DNA of 64,000 nt from assembly GCA_038843675.1 (NCBI GenBank), contig JAWBRV010000008.1, positions 1-64,000 on the forward strand. The letters are read 5' to 3'. This document shows positions 53,075-63,103 of the stretch, piece after piece. Made by a program: the position numbers and the translations under genes. The DNA comes from Candidatus Bathyarchaeia archaeon (GTDB taxonomy: Archaea > Thermoproteota > Bathyarchaeia > 40CM-2-53-6 > CALIRQ01). The notes under the pieces are model-generated. The model did no database searches. It saw only the letters and a program-made list of their open reading frames with translations, and was not told the origin of the DNA. Position 1 is the stretch's first letter. Every line of letters starts with the position of its first letter.

Positions 53075-54628
53075 ATGGCGAATGAGAAGGTAATCATCAA
53101 CGTTTCTAGGTACGATCCGGATAGGGACGACGCGCCGCGCTTGGAGAGGCATGAAATCCCATTCAAGAAAGGGATGACGATCCTCGATGCACTTCGCTAT
53201 ATAAGCGATAACATAGACCCTAGCTTGGCCTATAGGTGGAACTGTCGGACGGGACAATGCGGCTCCTGCGCAATTACCATAAACGACAAGCCGGGGCTGG
53301 CCTGCAGGACTAGGATCGAGCCAGGGCAGACGTATACGCTGAGGCCCTTGGAGCGGATGCCCGTGATAAGGGATTTGGCCGTCGACCTGAGCAAGGGTAT
53401 TAAGCGCTTGGAGAAGATAAGGCCCTACCTAGAGCGAAGGGCACCGCCAAAGAGGCCCGAAATACTCCTGCGCGAAGAGGTCGCCGATGCGGCCGAGCTT
53501 AGGTCCTGCATAGAATGCTTCTCTTGCCTCAACGCCTGCCCAGCGGCCGGGGAGGCTTGGCAGGAGTTCGCTGGTCCCGTGGTCATGGGGAGGATAGCTA
53601 GGTTCGAGCTTGATCCGAGGGATGCCGACGATAGGGTCCGCTTGGCATTCTCCAATGGCCTATACGATTGCACAAGCTGCGGCGTTTGTAAGGAGGTCTG
53701 CATGCCCCACCACTTGGATATACGTAGGAAGGCCATAGAGAGGCTCAGGGCACATGCCGTCGAAGAGGGGCTTGGCCCGCTCGAGGGCCATAAATCGTTC
53801 ATAGAGAACGCCTCGAAGACGGGCTATGCCATAGAGGTGATATCGACCCCGCTAGTTGAGATGGTGCCAGATGTAATAGAGCCGGAAAAGGCCGTGGACG
53901 AGGTATTCTTCTTCCCCGGTTGCCTGATAAACCTGAGACTCCAGAATACGGGCCTCAACGCCATAGAGGTCCTTAAGAGGAATGGGGTCAGGGTCCGCAT
54001 ACCAAAGGAATTCGTCTGTTGTAGCAGCGTCATGTTCAGATCTGGGGCTAGGAAGATGGCCTACGAGCTGGTCAAGAAGAACGTTGATTATTTCAGGAGG
54101 CTGGGCGTTAAGAAACTCGTCGGCCTATGCCCGGGTTGCATGTCTACCATAAAACAGGATTGGCCGATAGTGCTCCATCAATTGGGTGAGAAACCATACG
54201 AGTTCGAGGCGTACGACATAAACGAGTATTTGGTTAACGTCCTTGGCTTGAGTAGGATGAACGTGAAGGACCTGCGCCCATTGGACATGAAGGTGACATA
54301 TCACGCTCCATGTCACCTAAATAGGCATCAGGAGATAAGCCAAGAGCCAATAACGCTACTGAAGTTGGTGCCAAGCCTGAAGTACATAAAGACCGATGGG
54401 GAGGACCTTTGTTGCGGGGCTGGGGGAGGCGTCAGGGCCGGAAGGAGGGAGCTATCCTATAGGATAGCCGATCAAAAGGTCAAGCGCATGGCGAAGACAG
54501 GGGCCGATGCCTTCGTGACCTCGTGCTCCTTCTGCACAATACAGCTCATGGATGCCGTCAAGAGGCTCAATCTGCCGCAGAAGGTTTATAATGTGGCCGA
54601 CATATTAGCGATGTCGTACAAGGCCTAG
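53075..54628 (+). CDS. tfrB: Fumarate reductase iron-sulfur subunit fused to CCG domains (TfrB-like)
   Basis: About 517 residues with two parts. The N-terminal half is a standard SdhB: [2Fe-2S] CRTGQCGSC and CIECFSCLNACP plus CTSCGVCKEVC for the further clusters. The C-terminal half has two CCG domains (CCSSVMFRSG and CCGAGGGVRAG), as in heterodisulfide reductase HdrB and TfrB. Such enzymes couple fumarate reduction to thiol oxidation (CoM-SH/CoB-SH in methanogens); the thiol partner here is unknown. GGAGGTGA at 53061-53068 is 6 bases before ATG 53075, which decides the start over ATG 53069. Confidence 0.9.
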   Translation: MANEKVIINVSRYDPDRDDAPRLERHEIPFKKGMTILDALRYISDNIDPSLAYRWNCRTGQCGSCAITINDKPGLACRTRIEPGQTYTLRPLERMPVIRDLAVDLSKGIKRLEKIRPYLERRAPPKRPEILLREEVADAAELRSCIECFSCLNACPAAGEAWQEFAGPVVMGRIARFELDPRDADDRVRLAFSNGLYDCTSCGVCKEVCMPHHLDIRRKAIERLRAHAVEEGLGPLEGHKSFIENASKTGYAIEVISTPLVEMVPDVIEPEKAVDEVFFFPGCLINLRLQNTGLNAIEVLKRNGVRVRIPKEFVCCSSVMFRSGARKMAYELVKKNVDYFRRLGVKKLVGLCPGCMSTIKQDWPIVLHQLGEKPYEFEAYDINEYLVNVLGLSRMNVKDLRPLDMKVTYHAPCHLNRHQEISQEPITLLKLVPSLKYIKTDGEDLCCGAGGGVRAGRRELSYRIADQKVKRMAKTGADAFVTSCSFCTIQLMDAVKRLNLPQKVYNVADILAMSYKA

Positions 54629-54668
54629 ACAATCCATCCCCTTTCTTTCGTTATTCTTTAATATTCCG

Positions 54669-55565
54669 ATGAATTTTAAGAAATCGATAGTCCTATATGA
54701 TGCTCAAACCGATGGCATCGGAAGGTGCCGGCTATTGGGCCATAATAAGGAGGTAACCTTCGAGCTTCTCTTCATAGGGAACGAGTTATTGACCGGGAAG
54801 GTCCTGAACACAAATAGTCAATGGCTGGCCCGCCACATAACTTCCTTGGGTGGAACATGCAGGAGGATGACTGTTGTGGGAGACGACCTCGAGGAGATAT
54901 CGGGGACGATCAAGGAAATCTTGAAGCGCTCGCCCAAGTTCCTGATAACGTCCGGTGGACTAGGACCGACCTACGATGATATGACTCTGGAGGGGGTGGC
55001 CAAGGCCTTGGGCAGGCCCATTGAGATCAATGAAGAAGCGCTCTCTTGGGTGAATAAGAGATATGAGGACCTCCTCAGGAGGGGGCTGATAAAACCCTCG
55101 GTGGCCAGCGTGAGGGCCAAGATGGCAAAGCTTCCCCTTGGCTCGAGGCCCCTACGGAATCCGGTGGGCACCGCCCCAGGCGTTTTGATAGAGGCCGGCG
55201 CCACCAAGATAATCTGCTTGCCAGGCGTCCCAGAGGAGATGGAAGCCATATTCGAGGAAACGGTCAAGGAGGAGATATCCAAGGAGCTGAGTGGGCTTGC
55301 CTTCGTGGAATCGGGTTTTGTCGTCAAAGGCCTAGGGGAGAGCTTCATGGCTCCCATAATAGAGGAGGCTATGAGGATATACGCTCCATATGTTTATATA
55401 AAATCCCATCCGAAACACGGTACGCCCGAGCTCACAGTGGAGTTCACCATAACGTCCCGCGGGGCCGATGGGGAGGTCCTGAGGCAAAAGAACGAGGAGG
55501 CCTGTCGTTACTTAAAAGGAAGATTTGAGGAGCTGGGGGGAAAGATCCTGCCGTTGGAAGGGTAG
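54669..55565 (+). CDS. CinA/MoaB-like molybdopterin-binding domain protein
   Basis: Archaeal CinA-type protein, up to 298 residues. The MoCF_biosynth fold starts at FELLFIGNELLTGKVLNTN and carries TSGGLGPTYDDMT and PGVPEEMEAIF. In other archaea the family begins almost directly at FELLFIGNELL. Here the frame continues upstream; TTG 54735 or ATG 54669 are possible starts, TATA-like boxes at 54656 and 54672 favour the former. A perfect AAGGAGGT at 54747-54754 sits just before the conserved region but no normal start codon follows it. Role in pyridine nucleotide or molybdopterin handling. Confidence 0.8.
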   Translation: MNFKKSIVLYDAQTDGIGRCRLLGHNKEVTFELLFIGNELLTGKVLNTNSQWLARHITSLGGTCRRMTVVGDDLEEISGTIKEILKRSPKFLITSGGLGPTYDDMTLEGVAKALGRPIEINEEALSWVNKRYEDLLRRGLIKPSVASVRAKMAKLPLGSRPLRNPVGTAPGVLIEAGATKIICLPGVPEEMEAIFEETVKEEISKELSGLAFVESGFVVKGLGESFMAPIIEEAMRIYAPYVYIKSHPKHGTPELTVEFTITSRGADGEVLRQKNEEACRYLKGRFEELGGKILPLEG

Positions 55566-55666
55566 AAGCTTCAGGCCCTCACATCGCCGCTCGCATCCTC
55601 TGGTCTTAATTATTGGGAGTGCCTATTGTATAAAAATAATTTGGGCAATTGGATTGCTCAATCAAC

Positions 55667-56695
55667 TCATTGGAGTGGCAATTCCACGGGTTGCCCCCTT
55701 TCGGCAGATAGGTCCGCCGCTATGGTCACTTCCATGGCTCTTCGGGCCTCGATCGGCTTAACCAGCGGTTCGATGCCCTCGGCCACACATCTTATGAAAT
55801 GATCCGTTTCGATCTTTAATGGCCCCTCGAAGAAATCGCCCAAGCCCAAAATTTCGCCCGGCGTAGGGGATAAGGGGAAGTAAACTTTATCCGTCCTCAG
55901 GATCAAATCCCTGCGCGTATTATCCATCGTGAGAACGCCCTTGGTTCCTATGAACTCATGATACATTATCGATTGATGTGGCCATCCGGGGGGCAGGGTC
56001 CAATTCGCCCCTATTGTACAAAGCGCCCCGTTTTTCAAACCCATCATCAACCAGCTGGAGTCCGGAGCTCCATATCTCTCCTTCATCATGCCCCACGCAT
56101 GTTGAGCATAAACCTTCTCCGGGATCCCATCGGTGCACCAAAGCATATAGTCAATATAATGGGTCGCCTCCATGGTTATCGGGGTGAGCTTGACCCTCCC
56201 GGCTATCTTCTTGCCCAGCTCCAAGGTGATGTTTGTGTATGCAAAGGCTGTGGTGACCTTCCCGAGGGTGCCATCGCTTATGCATTTCTTGGCGAAGGCG
56301 TACTTCGGGATGAACCTCTTGGTATAACCAATCGTCAAGTATAGGTTATTTCTCTTGGCCGTTTCTATCAGCTCATCCGCCTCCTCCAGCCTTAGGGCCA
56401 TCGGCTTTTCCAAGAGGACGTGCTTCCCGGATTTCAATGCCTCCAAGGCGATTGGATAATGGGTCTCTTCGGGCGTCGTTGAAATTACGACGGCATCTAT
56501 GTCCTCGCGCTTCAATATCTCTTTATAATCCTTGGTCCAAAACGCGGCCCGATATCTCTGTGCCAGCTCCTTGGCCCTATCCTCCACTATATCGGCCAGC
56601 GCTAGGGTTTCAACGGTTGAGTTCAAGGAGGCCGCGAAGGCTCTCATCCCGCCGATCCATCCAACCCCTATTATCCCGAGGCCGATCCTTCTCAT
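55667..56695 (-). CDS. Gfo/Idh/MocA-family oxidoreductase
   Basis: 342 residues. NAD(P) motif IGLGIIGVGWIGG, the catalytic EKP in LLEKPMAL, and the later HYIDYMLW segment with a conserved histidine. Family members oxidise sugars, inositols and related polyols. Solitary gene beside two decayed sequences; substrate unknown. Confidence 0.9.
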   Translation of the reverse strand: MRRIGLGIIGVGWIGGMRAFAASLNSTVETLALADIVEDRAKELAQRYRAAFWTKDYKEILKREDIDAVVISTTPEETHYPIALEALKSGKHVLLEKPMALRLEEADELIETAKRNNLYLTIGYTKRFIPKYAFAKKCISDGTLGKVTTAFAYTNITLELGKKIAGRVKLTPITMEATHYIDYMLWCTDGIPEKVYAQHAWGMMKERYGAPDSSWLMMGLKNGALCTIGANWTLPPGWPHQSIMYHEFIGTKGVLTMDNTRRDLILRTDKVYFPLSPTPGEILGLGDFFEGPLKIETDHFIRCVAEGIEPLVKPIEARRAMEVTIAADLSAERGQPVELPLQ

Positions 56696-57284
56696 ACCTC
56701 ATCAGATAGAGATCATGTGATTTTGCTAATAAAACAAACGGTACCGGATTACCGGCTACTCGCCAAGGCAAACCTCCCATTGGCTTTATGAGCTCAGGCC
56801 CTCAAGAATTGGCGTCCTAGAGGAGGCTCATCGATTGATTCCAATCAATCTTAAATCACCGCGCATCCTAAGCCCCTTGGGGGAGGCCCTCGCCACTATC
56901 ATAGAGGTCGGCGACGCAATCCTGATCGCCATCCCGGGCCCGCCGAGGGAGTCGGAACCCTCTTCTTGAAGTCCATTCTGAGCGCGAGAACTGGAGCGCG
57001 TAGCCTTAAGCGCAAAGGCCATCATTTCCATGCGCGAATCGGAGATCTCTACTCGAGGAGATATCAAAGGAAATACCGGGCTTTTATCTAAAACCCTTTA
57101 GGATTATGGGCCCAATTCCGATCTCTCGATCGATATCCTCGCCTTTGGGACGGGGAAATCCGCCTGCGAGAGCAGGCTCATCTCGGTGGTTGAATACATA
57201 GGGGCCTTCGTGGAGGCTGGGGGCGGATATGACCTTGGTTAAGGGCATGCCCCGGGGGAGGGCCCGAGGCCCGAACCCTCCCAC
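56696..57284. other. 589-base intergenic region with decayed coding sequence
   Basis: No intact gene. The central 400 bases keep protein-like stretches in several plus-strand frames (see the pseudogene entry at 56834-57240). Confidence 0.5.
56834..57240 (+). pseudogene. Frameshifted P-loop ATPase remnant, KaiC/GvpD-like
   Basis: Starting near TTG 56834 the frame reads SPLGEALATIIEVGDAILIA and then IPGPP; the continuation of a Walker A region (GVGTLFLKSILSA) appears in the next frame from about 56947. Further right two other frames read LLEEISKEIPGFYLKPF (about 57040-57100) and LSIDILAFGTGKSACESR, LISVVEYIGAFVEAGGG (57120-57235). The order 'PLGEAL...GDAILIAGPPG-G-T' resembles KaiC-family ATPases. 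At least two frameshifts and stops make it non-functional. The family call is uncertain. Confidence 0.4.
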
Positions 57285-57668
57285 TTAGCCCCTCTTGAAG
57301 GCCCCCTTCCCCTTAAGCCTGAGCTCCTTCTCTGGGCCTGGGGGCGCATAGATCACTAGGTACCTCAATGGCTCCGGCCCAACCTTCCTTAGGCGATGCA
57401 TTGCGCCGGCTGGCGCGAACAAGGCCATGCCCGGCCCCACGTCGTACTCCTTACCCCCTATCGAATATTTGCCTCTGCCGCTGAGTATGAAGAACGCGTG
57501 CTCAACCTCGTGCGCATGTTCCGATCCCGTTTCGCTATGCATCTCGTTCAGGAGGAGGCTGAAGTTCCTCGCGCCCGCTATCTCCTCGTCCAATAGGATC
57601 CGGAACTTCCCTCCCGCCGGCAGATCCCCGGAGAACGCCTCCTCTTGGCTAACGACCATCTTCTTCAT
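57285..57668 (-). CDS. Cupin-domain protein
   Basis: About 127 residues, one cupin fold. Motif 1 HAHEVEHAFFILSGRG supplies His and Glu ligands, motif 2 GPGMALFAPAGAMHR the last histidine. AAGGAGGTG six bases before ATG 57668 sets the start. It precedes nothing on the same strand; the two fumarase genes lie upstream, 34 bases away, and may share a transcript. Ligand unknown. Confidence 0.8.
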   Translation of the reverse strand: MKKMVVSQEEAFSGDLPAGGKFRILLDEEIAGARNFSLLLNEMHSETGSEHAHEVEHAFFILSGRGKYSIGGKEYDVGPGMALFAPAGAMHRLRKVGPEPLRYLVIYAPPGPEKELRLKGKGAFKRG

Positions 57669-57701
57669 GGCCAGCACCTCCTTAAAATAAAAAATTGGGG
57701 A

Positions 57702-58304
57702 TTACTTGGATATCCCCAGCATGGAGTATACCTTTGGCCTATTCTCCTCCACGGCCTTGGCAATGTTCGCGTGGTGGCTGTTCCCATGCGAATCTATCGT
57801 GACCAGCAATGGCCCGAAGTCCTTGACCTCCAATATCCACATGGCCTCCGGGATGCCCAACTCGAACCACTCGACGCCCCTCACCCTCTCCACGGCCTTG
57901 GCCGCCAACACCGCCGCCCCGCCGGTGAAGTCGCAATAAACGGCTCCAAACTTTTTCATCGCCTCAGCGGTTTTCGGCCCCATGCCCCCCTTGCCCACTA
58001 TTATGCTCGGCCTGAAGGCCTCTATGAACTCCGCTTGGAACAACTCCATCCTAGTGCTGGTCGTAGGGCCAGCGGCGACCATCTCCCATTCGCCATCCTT
58101 CTTCTTGACGACCGGGCCGCAATGGAAGATCACGCCGCCCCTCAGGTCGATCGGTATAGGCTTCCCCTCCTTGTGAAGGGCCAAAGCCCTCCTATGGGCT
58201 TGATCCCTGGCCGTGACCATGGTCCCGGTTACGTACACTATGTCGCCGATCTTCAGTTTCCTCACATCGCCCTCCGGTATCGGTATCTTGAGCCTATATT
58301 CCAT
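57702..58304 (-). CDS. fumB: Class I fumarate hydratase beta subunit
   Basis: About 200 residues, the C-terminal/beta domain of [4Fe-4S] class I fumarases and tartrate dehydratases. Conserved GDIVYVTGTMVTARDQAH in two parts (GDIVYVTG, TARDQAH), GPTTSTRM and GKGGMG. GGAGGTGATT before ATG 58304 (spacing about 5) sets the start. The alpha gene is directly upstream, with the coding regions nearly touching. Together they hydrate fumarate to malate. The gene symbol is used loosely for the two-subunit archaeal enzyme. Confidence 0.88.
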   Translation of the reverse strand: MEYRLKIPIPEGDVRKLKIGDIVYVTGTMVTARDQAHRRALALHKEGKPIPIDLRGGVIFHCGPVVKKKDGEWEMVAAGPTTSTRMELFQAEFIEAFRPSIIVGKGGMGPKTAEAMKKFGAVYCDFTGGAAVLAAKAVERVRGVEWFELGIPEAMWILEVKDFGPLLVTIDSHGNSHHANIAKAVEENRPKVYSMLGISK

Positions 58305-58309
58305 ACGAA

Positions 58310-59188
58310 TCACCTCCTGTGCGAAAGGATCTCCACTCTACCATCCCTGTAAACCCTAGCCGTGGCCCTCCTAGCCGCCCAACATTGCGTATTGACCGCC
58401 ACCGGAAGACTAGCGGTATGGCAGTGGGCATAATCCGCATGGACGTCTAGGGAGGTAACGTTTCCCCCAAGCCCCATCGGCCCTATGCCGGTCGAATTTA
58501 TGGCTTTGAGGAGCTCCTCCTCGAGCTTTGCGATCTCCGGGTCGCTATGGCGTTGCCCAATGGGCCTGAGGAGGGATTTCTTCGCGAGCTTGAGCGCAAG
58601 ATCTGCTGTACCTCCTATCCCAACGCCTATTATTGTGGGAGGGCATGGCTGGCCGCCGGATGAGATTACAGAATCTATGACGAACTTCTTTATCCCTACA
58701 ATCCCCTCGCCGGGCTTCACCATGGAGAAGAAGGTCATGTTCTCGGATCCCCCTCCCTTCGGGAATGCCGTTATCTCCAAGTAATCCCCCTCGACGTAGT
58801 TCCAATTGAGTATGGGCACATAGGAACCGGTGTTATCGCCGCTATTCTTCCTCGATATTGGATGCACGGCGTTAGGCCTGAGCGGAATCTCCTCGGTAGC
58901 CCTTTTTGTCCCTTTAGCTATGGCCTCGGGGATTCCCTTCACAGACCCGAAGTCGTGGCCAACGTCCAAGAAGAAGACGATCAGGCCCGTGTCTTGACAA
59001 ACCGGCCTCTTCATAGATTCGGCAAGCCTTATGTTCTCCAATATGGCATTCAGGTTCGCCTTGGCTATATCGGACGTTTCTTTCTCCTTGGCCCTCTCCA
59101 AAGCCTCCTTTACATCTTTGGGGAGTTCTATGACGGCCAACCTGAGGAGGTCGACCGTCAAATCCTCGATCTTTTTCGCATCGATCAA
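58310..59188 (-). CDS. fumA: Class I fumarate hydratase alpha subunit
   Basis: 292 residues. Iron-sulfur cysteines are in RPVCQDTG, GGQPCPP and HCHTASLPV. TTG start at 59188. With the beta subunit it forms an oxygen-sensitive fumarase that links malic enzyme and fumarate reductase in this genome. Tartrate dehydratase is the alternative activity of the same fold. Confidence 0.9.
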   Translation of the reverse strand: MIDAKKIEDLTVDLLRLAVIELPKDVKEALERAKEKETSDIAKANLNAILENIRLAESMKRPVCQDTGLIVFFLDVGHDFGSVKGIPEAIAKGTKRATEEIPLRPNAVHPISRKNSGDNTGSYVPILNWNYVEGDYLEITAFPKGGGSENMTFFSMVKPGEGIVGIKKFVIDSVISSGGQPCPPTIIGVGIGGTADLALKLAKKSLLRPIGQRHSDPEIAKLEEELLKAINSTGIGPMGLGGNVTSLDVHADYAHCHTASLPVAVNTQCWAARRATARVYRDGRVEILSHRR

Positions 59189-59281
59189 ATTTCCACACCC
59201 GATTCCGATTTCGCCCTAGATGGGTTCGGGGTTTTATATAACGATTTAGGATCCAAAGCCAAATCCGGTGCCGAGGGGCCC

Positions 59282-60400
59282 CTACTTGGCCCTCGGAATA
59301 TATCTTGGGCCTATCAGCTCCTCCTCTTTGGCGAATTGGGAGAGCAACTCCCTCTGCCTTTGCGTGAGCCTCGTCGGCGTTTGCACAACGACCCTGACCA
59401 ACTCATCGCCCCTCCCGAAACCATCCAGCTTGGGCATCCCCTTCCCCTTCAGCCTGAAGACGGTCCCCGTTTGCGTCCCGGGTGGGATTCTCAACTTGGC
59501 TGGGCCGTCTAAGGTGGGGACCTCGATTTCTGCCCCCAAGGCAGCCTCCGAGAAGCCGATGCGAACCTCGCAGAGCAAATCGTCCCCATACCTCTCGAAG
59601 ATCTCATGGGGCTTAACGCTCAGGAATATCAAGAGATCCCCTGAAGGGGAACCGTCCTCTCCGGGATCGCCCATGCCAGCCATCCTCAGCCCATACCCCG
59701 TGTCAACCCCTCGCGGGATCTGGACCGCAATCCTCCTCATCCTCATAACCTTACCGGAGCCACCGCAGCTCGGGCATGGGAAATCGATCACCGATCCGGC
59801 GCCGCCACAACGGCCACAGGTCTCCACTTGGACGAACCTCATGAAGCCCCTTGAGCTCTCATATCTGACCTGCCCAGTGCCCTTGCATTCTGGGCAGGGC
59901 CTTGGCTTCGTACCGGGCTTGGCCCCAGATCCCCCGCAATGGTCGCAGGTTACATATGTGGGGATCTTGAGCTCTTTCTCGACCCCTCTCGCGGCCTCCT
60001 CAAGAGTTATCTCCAAATCGTATCTTATATCTCGCCCCCTCTTGGGCTCCTTGACGCCTTGTCGCCTTCCGAATAGAATGTCGAAGAGGCTTCCGAATCC
60101 CCCAAGGCCAAATCCCAAATCCCTGAATATATCCTCGAAGTCAGCTCCTCCGAAGATGTCCTCTTGGCTATATCTGCCCTCTATGCCCGCGTGGCCATAG
60201 AGGTCGTATTGCCGGCGCTTTTCATCGTCAGATAGCACGGCATAGGCTTCTGAGATCTCCTTGAACCTTTCCTCCGCATCGGGGGATTTATTCCTATCCG
60301 GGTGATATTGTAGCGCCAGCCTCCTGTAGGCCGCCTTTATCTCCTCCTTGGTTGCGTTCCTCGGGACGCCGAGGATCTCATAGTAATCCTTCTTGGACAT
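59282..60400 (-). CDS. dnaJ: Chaperone DnaJ
   Basis: Full type I DnaJ, about 372 residues. J domain with HPD in YHPDRN, a Gly/Phe-rich segment ([11 protein letters not shown]), four CxxCxGxG zinc repeats ([32 protein letters not shown]) and the C-terminal substrate domain. ATG 60400 starts the J domain; it lies 20 bases after dnaK. Confidence 0.95.
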   Translation of the reverse strand: MSKKDYYEILGVPRNATKEEIKAAYRRLALQYHPDRNKSPDAEERFKEISEAYAVLSDDEKRRQYDLYGHAGIEGRYSQEDIFGGADFEDIFRDLGFGLGGFGSLFDILFGRRQGVKEPKRGRDIRYDLEITLEEAARGVEKELKIPTYVTCDHCGGSGAKPGTKPRPCPECKGTGQVRYESSRGFMRFVQVETCGRCGGAGSVIDFPCPSCGGSGKVMRMRRIAVQIPRGVDTGYGLRMAGMGDPGEDGSPSGDLLIFLSVKPHEIFERYGDDLLCEVRIGFSEAALGAEIEVPTLDGPAKLRIPPGTQTGTVFRLKGKGMPKLDGFGRGDELVRVVVQTPTRLTQRQRELLSQFAKEEELIGPRYIPRAK

Positions 60401-60420
60401 TCGCGCATTACCGATCCTAC

Positions 60421-62253
60421 TCACTTCTTATCTTCATCAACTACCCTATAATCGGCATCGACAACCTTTCCGCTGGACCCACGCTCCCCGGAGGACCGTT
60501 GAGCCGCTCGTTGATAGGCTGCCATCCCGATCTCCTGCAGGACTTTAGAGAGCACCTCTGAGGATGCCTTTATCCTCTCCACGTCCTTCCCTTGGAGGGC
60601 CTTCCGCAACTCCTCGACCCCTTTATCGATCCTCTCGACCTGCTCCCCGCTCAACTTCAAGTCCTTCTTCGTCCTCTCTGCGGTATATATCAGCGATTCC
60701 GCTTGGTTCCTGAGTTCCGCCTCCTCCCTCCGCTTCCTATCTTGCTCGGCGAATTGCTCCGCCTCCCTGATCATTCTCTCCTTCTCCTCCGGGGATAGTT
60801 TCATGGAGGAGGTTATCGTGATCTTCTGCTCCTTCCCGGTGGCGAGGTCCTTCGCGGAAACGTGAAGTATCCCATTCGCGTCTATGTCGAAGGTCACCTC
60901 TATCTGGGGGACGCCCCTCGGCGCCGGCGGTATCCCGACTAGGTTGAACTTGCCCAGCGAGAGGTTATCCGCCGCCATCGGCCGCTCGCCCTGTAGGACG
61001 TGTATGGTCACGGTTGTTTGGAAGTCCTCGGCCGTTGTGAATATCTGGCTCCTTCTGACCGGTATGGTCGTATTCCTCTCTATGATCTTAGTGAAGATCC
61101 CACCAAGCGTTTCAACGCCGAGAGATAGGGGAGTCACGTCCAAGAGAAGGAGATCCCTTATCTCCCCCGCGAGCACCCCGCCCTGTATGGCGGCGCCTAT
61201 GGCGACGCACTCCATCGGATCCACTCCTCTCTCTGCCGGTATGCCGACTATCTCTTCCACCACTCTCCGGACCAATGGCATCCTCGTCGTCCCCCCTATT
61301 AGGATCAGCTTATCTATGTCCCGCGGCTTGAGCTTCGCGTCATCCAATACGCGCCTTATCGGTTCCTCGATCCTCTTGACGATTGGGAGCGCTATCTCCT
61401 CCAGCTTGGCCCTAGTTAGCGTATAATGGAGGTGCTTGGGCCCGCTGGCGTCGGAATATATGAAAGGCAAATCTATGTCGGTGGTCAGGAGGTTGGAGAG
61501 CTCTATCTTGGCCTTCTCGGCTGCCTCCTTCAGCCTCATCATGGCCATTCGATCATCCCTTAAGTCTATGCCCGTTTTGCGCTTGAAGTCGTCGAGCAGG
61601 AGCTCTACTATTGCGTTATCAATATCCGCGCCCCCGGTTTGGGTATCGCCGCTCGTGGCTAGGACTTGGAAGACGCCTCCGCCGAATTCCATGATCGTCG
61701 TATCATTCGTCCCGCCACCGAAGCTGAAGACCATGATCTTCAGCTCCTTATCCATCTTATCGAGGCCATACGCAAGGGCCGCTGCCGTCGGCTCGTTTAT
61801 TATCCTTACAACCTCTAGGCCTGCGATCTCCCCCGCATCCTTCGTGGCCTGCCTCTGGTTGTCGTTGAAATGCGCCGGCACTGTTATGACTGCCTTTTTT
61901 ATGGGCGTCCCGAGATAGGCCTCGGCATCCCTCTTTATCTTCTGAAGTATGAACGCTGATATCTGTTGAGGGGTATATTCCTTTCCATAGATCCTGACCT
62001 TGTAGTCGGTGCCCATCTTCCTCTTGATCTCGAAGATCGTACCCTCGGGATTGGTGATCGCCTGCCTCTTCGCCGGCTCTCCAACCAGTAGCTGACCATC
62101 CTTCGTGAAGGCCACGACTGAGGGGAACATCTTCCCCGCGATAGTCGGCCCCTCCGCACTGGGTATGACAACTGGCCTGCCCGCCTCTATGACCGCGGCG
62201 GCTGAGTTCGTGGTCCCCAAATCTATCCCGAGTATCTTCTCCTTCTTCTCCAT
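60421..62253 (-). CDS. dnaK: Chaperone DnaK (Hsp70)
   Basis: DnaK, 610 residues. [13 protein letters not shown] at the N-terminus, [13 protein letters not shown], and the linker/substrate domain with [18 protein letters not shown] (parts [17 protein letters not shown]). ATG 62253 overlaps... immediately follows the grpE end; the longer frame to 62286 lies inside grpE. DnaK is absent from many archaea and was acquired from bacteria; here the full grpE-dnaK-dnaJ set is present. Confidence 0.95.
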   Translation of the reverse strand: MEKKEKILGIDLGTTNSAAAVIEAGRPVVIPSAEGPTIAGKMFPSVVAFTKDGQLLVGEPAKRQAITNPEGTIFEIKRKMGTDYKVRIYGKEYTPQQISAFILQKIKRDAEAYLGTPIKKAVITVPAHFNDNQRQATKDAGEIAGLEVVRIINEPTAAALAYGLDKMDKELKIMVFSFGGGTNDTTIMEFGGGVFQVLATSGDTQTGGADIDNAIVELLLDDFKRKTGIDLRDDRMAMMRLKEAAEKAKIELSNLLTTDIDLPFIYSDASGPKHLHYTLTRAKLEEIALPIVKRIEEPIRRVLDDAKLKPRDIDKLILIGGTTRMPLVRRVVEEIVGIPAERGVDPMECVAIGAAIQGGVLAGEIRDLLLLDVTPLSLGVETLGGIFTKIIERNTTIPVRRSQIFTTAEDFQTTVTIHVLQGERPMAADNLSLGKFNLVGIPPAPRGVPQIEVTFDIDANGILHVSAKDLATGKEQKITITSSMKLSPEEKERMIREAEQFAEQDRKRREEAELRNQAESLIYTAERTKKDLKLSGEQVERIDKGVEELRKALQGKDVERIKASSEVLSKVLQEIGMAAYQRAAQRSSGERGSSGKVVDADYRVVDEDKK

Positions 62254-62254
62254 A

Positions 62255-62779
62255 TCAATCGCCCCCGCGCCTGACCGATACCTCAACTAGGCTTGGCCTT
62301 ATGACCTTCCCGTTCAAAATATATCCCCTCCTGAGCTCCCTTACAACAGTATTCTCCGGATAATCCGAGGTTTCGCATTTGGAAACCGCCTCGTGGAGGG
62401 ATGGGTCGAAGGGCTTGCCCAAGGCATCGATCTCGGAGAGCCCTTCGGACCCCATTACCTCCCTTAGATTCCTTAATACCATCTCCAACCCCTCCACCAG
62501 CGATTTGTTGCAACAATCCCTCCTCCCGGCATCCAAGGCCCTTTCTAAATCATCGAGGATTGGGACAAGCCTCACGATCAACTCCTCCTTCCCCCTCTTC
62601 ATGAGCCCGGCCCTTTCCTTCTCCATCCTCTTTATGTAATTCTCAAATTCCGCTTGGAGGTATTTCATGTGGTTTAGGTATTCCTCGGCCCTTGCCCTTT
62701 CCCTCTCGAGCCCTTCCTCTAGGGCCCTAACCTCATCCTTGGGCCCCTCCCCTGCGCTTTCCGATGCGCCCATTCCCAT
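62255..62779 (-). CDS. grpE: Nucleotide exchange factor GrpE
   Basis: GrpE, about 174 residues. Long N-terminal coiled coil ([20 protein letters not shown]), then the beta domain with [10 protein letters not shown] and a C-terminal [19 protein letters not shown] 62779 or 62773 follow a GGGGGTGG ribosome site; the open frame continues upstream but is not GrpE-like. First gene of the chaperone operon; a TATA-like GATTTATAGG lies about 90 bases upstream on the same strand. Confidence 0.92.
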   Translation of the reverse strand: MGMGASESAGEGPKDEVRALEEGLERERARAEEYLNHMKYLQAEFENYIKRMEKERAGLMKRGKEELIVRLVPILDDLERALDAGRRDCCNKSLVEGLEMVLRNLREVMGSEGLSEIDALGKPFDPSLHEAVSKCETSDYPENTVVRELRRGYILNGKVIRPSLVEVSVRRGGD

Positions 62780-63103
62780 TTCCACCCCCCGAAATGGGCC
62801 TTGGGCTTGCGGCTTTATTGAGAAAGGCTTCCCTATTCGGCTTAGAGAACGGGAAAGGGATTTCCCTATAAATCTTTTGCGCGGGTTGAGGTCTATTATT
62901 GGGCTAATGCCCGGCCTTGATTCCATAATCCTTCCGAGAACCCCCTATTTAATGGCTCCCGATTAGCCGATCTCGCTGCGAGGAGACGCATTAACCATGA
63001 GCCAGACCATCCAATCCCGTCTTTAATTCCGAGCATGTTTTAAGGATGCCAAGGGAATTTTTCAAATACCTAAGCCGTTGGCTGGTTTTTAGATCAGACC
63101 TCC
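62780..63103. other. Divergent promoter region between grpE and the MazG gene
   Basis: No gene seen. A minus-strand TATA-like sequence near 62870 faces grpE; a TTTTTAG box near 63085 faces the MazG-like gene. Confidence 0.45.

Noticed and set aside
56828-57067. Minus-strand 79-codon frame
   Set aside because: The plus strand carries better protein-like segments (Walker A); this is its shadow.
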